Of a stretch of 7,108 nt of DNA, positions 6,140 through 7,108 are shown piece by piece. The DNA lies in contig JALWRJ010000172.1 in assembly GCA_026994125.1 (NCBI GenBank), positions 1-7,108 of the forward strand. Direction: 5' to 3'. The notes beneath the pieces are model-generated. The model worked only from the letters and a program-made list of their open reading frames with translations. It did no database searches and was not told the DNA's origin. Both the position numbers and the translations under genes were made by a program. This stretch comes from Cyclobacteriaceae bacterium. GTDB lineage: Bacteria > Bacteroidota > Bacteroidia > Cytophagales > Cyclobacteriaceae. Each line of letters begins with the position of its first letter. Position 1 is the stretch's first letter.

Positions 6140-7072
6140 ATGCAGTACGGACGACCTTACAACAGTGGTGCTGCCGGAACCGGCATTTTAGATACCTTTA
6201 AAAATGCGTTTTCGCAACCTGATAATGGTTTAATTCAGCTTATTTATATTAACATAGCTGTTTTTGTAGTATTTAGTTTACTACATGTGTTGTTTTACTT
6301 TATGCAAGCCACAGGTGTTTATTATACCCTGGAAAGCTACTTTCTTATTCCTGCTTCCATTCACTCTTTTATACGCCAACCCTGGTCGTTAATCACCTAT
6401 TTTTTTATGCATGGTGGGTTTATGCATATTTTATTTAATATGCTGTTTTTGTATTGGTTTGGGCTTATCATTAAAGAATATTTAGGAGGGAGTAAGGTGA
6501 TTAGCTTATATGTATTAGGAGGTATTACCGGTGGGTTGCTCTACCTTTTTATGTATAATTTGGTGCCTCCCTTTACTCAAAATGTAGATAGTTCGGCCAT
6601 GCTGGGTGCCTCAGGGGCTGTATATGCAGTAGTTGTGGGAGCTGCTGTTTTAATGCCCAACTACATAATGCATTTAATGTTTTTTGGTCCGGTTAAAATA
6701 AAATACATCGCTTTAGTATATGTGTTTATATCGTTGGTTAATACTACGGGTGCAAACGCAGGAGGCAACCTGGCACATTTAGGCGGGGCTGCCATGGGCT
6801 ACTTGTACATTAAGCAATTGCAAGCCGGAAACGATTTGGGTAGGCCGGTGCACTGGTTTTTAACTTTTGTAAAAAGCCTGTTTAAACCACAGCCCAAAGT
6901 AAAGGTTTCGTATAAGCGCAGTACCAAGTTTAGTGGTACAACCAGCACTACAACTAAAACGACTAAGGCTTCGCAAGAAGAAATTGATGCTATTTTAGAT
7001 AAAATTTCGCAATCGGGCTACGAAAGCCTAAGTGCTGATGAAAAGCAAAAGCTATTTAATGCGGGTAAGTAA
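6140..7072 (+). CDS. Second rhomboid-family intramembrane serine protease with a C-terminal cytoplasmic tail domain
   Basis: Inner-membrane protease of 310 residues, paralogous to the preceding gene and starting 1 bp after its stop. The first 30 residues are soluble and Gly-rich. Six hydrophobic segments follow, at about 32-56, 82-110, 118-139, 153-173, 184-200 and 207-226. The catalytic set is complete: His96/Asn100 (FMHILFN), Ser158 in GASGA (156-160) and His213 in LAHLGG (211-216). Loop L3 is short (about 140-153). After the membrane core comes a basic stretch (244-260) and a Ser/Thr-rich linker (261-277). The protein ends with a small helical module, EEIDAILDKISQSGYESLSA (280-299), then EKQKLF, which I recall as a conserved tail of Bacteroidota rhomboids (possibly DUF6576); this label is from memory. 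It may recruit substrates or partners in the cytoplasm. No terminator is visible after the stop. Confidence 0.95.
   Translation: MQYGRPYNSGAAGTGILDTFKNAFSQPDNGLIQLIYINIAVFVVFSLLHVLFYFMQATGVYYTLESYFLIPASIHSFIRQPWSLITYFFMHGGFMHILFNMLFLYWFGLIIKEYLGGSKVISLYVLGGITGGLLYLFMYNLVPPFTQNVDSSAMLGASGAVYAVVVGAAVLMPNYIMHLMFFGPVKIKYIALVYVFISLVNTTGANAGGNLAHLGGAAMGYLYIKQLQAGNDLGRPVHWFLTFVKSLFKPQPKVKVSYKRSTKFSGTTSTTTKTTKASQEEIDAILDKISQSGYESLSADEKQKLFNAGK
6409..6442 (+). repeat. Copy B of the 34-bp near-identical direct repeat within the rhomboid pair
   Basis: These bases encode the same HGGFMHILFNM helix in the second rhomboid and match 5511-5544 at 32 of 34 positions. Recombination between the copies would be in frame and would fuse the N-terminal part of the first rhomboid to the rest of the second. 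Confidence 0.8.
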
Positions 7073-7108
7073 AGCAGGTTAAGGAGCTTGGTTGGAATCA
7101 GCGCTTTG
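7073..7108. other. Unassigned 36-bp right edge
   Basis: This stretch is too short to assign. On the minus strand a frame entering from the right edge would end at a TAA at 7079-7081 after nine visible residues (QSADSNQAP), which could be the tail of a convergent gene. On the plus strand a frame running through 7072-7107 reads KQVKELGWNQRF but has no standard start codon after its upstream stop at 7066-7068. Neither reading can be preferred. Confidence 0.2.

Overview
The window reads as an ordinary chromosomal segment of a member of the Bacteroidota. Four things suggest this: a bacillithiol-type BshA glycosyltransferase next to a GH3-like/beta-lactamase fusion, mutL followed by two rhomboid genes, a promoter matching the phylum's TAnnTTTG -7 box, and start codons without clear Shine-Dalgarno sequences. 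Placement within Cytophagales, Sphingobacteriales or Chitinophagales is plausible but cannot be settled here. There are no RNA genes, insertion sequences, CRISPR arrays or phage genes, and coding density is very high.

Left block (1-3051, minus strand): a 796-residue secreted serine hydrolase is transcribed towards bshA, whose first 201 codons lie in the window and whose 3' end runs off the left edge. The hydrolase has a C-terminal class C beta-lactamase-fold domain with its catalytic motifs intact. Its N-terminal half looks like a GH3 glycosidase that has lost most of its catalytic barrel. The 56-bp gap between the two genes shows no clear promoter or terminator, so co-transcription is likely.

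Divergent intergenic region (3052-3161): this carries a good promoter candidate for the right block and a perfect 12-bp palindrome placed where it could influence both directions.

Right block (3162-7072, plus strand): four tightly packed genes encode a small two-helix membrane protein, the mismatch repair protein MutL, and two rhomboid-family intramembrane proteases. Gaps are 3, 4 and 1 bp, so they almost certainly form one operon with translational coupling. Mismatch repair and rhomboid proteolysis have no established functional link; the cluster looks like a conserved housekeeping neighbourhood.

I see no convincing wholly new system. The points most worth a second look are the apparently dead GH3 half of the hydrolase, the substituted endonuclease motifs of MutL, the large insertion next to the active site of the first rhomboid, the near-identical direct repeat between the two rhomboids, and the intergenic palindrome.
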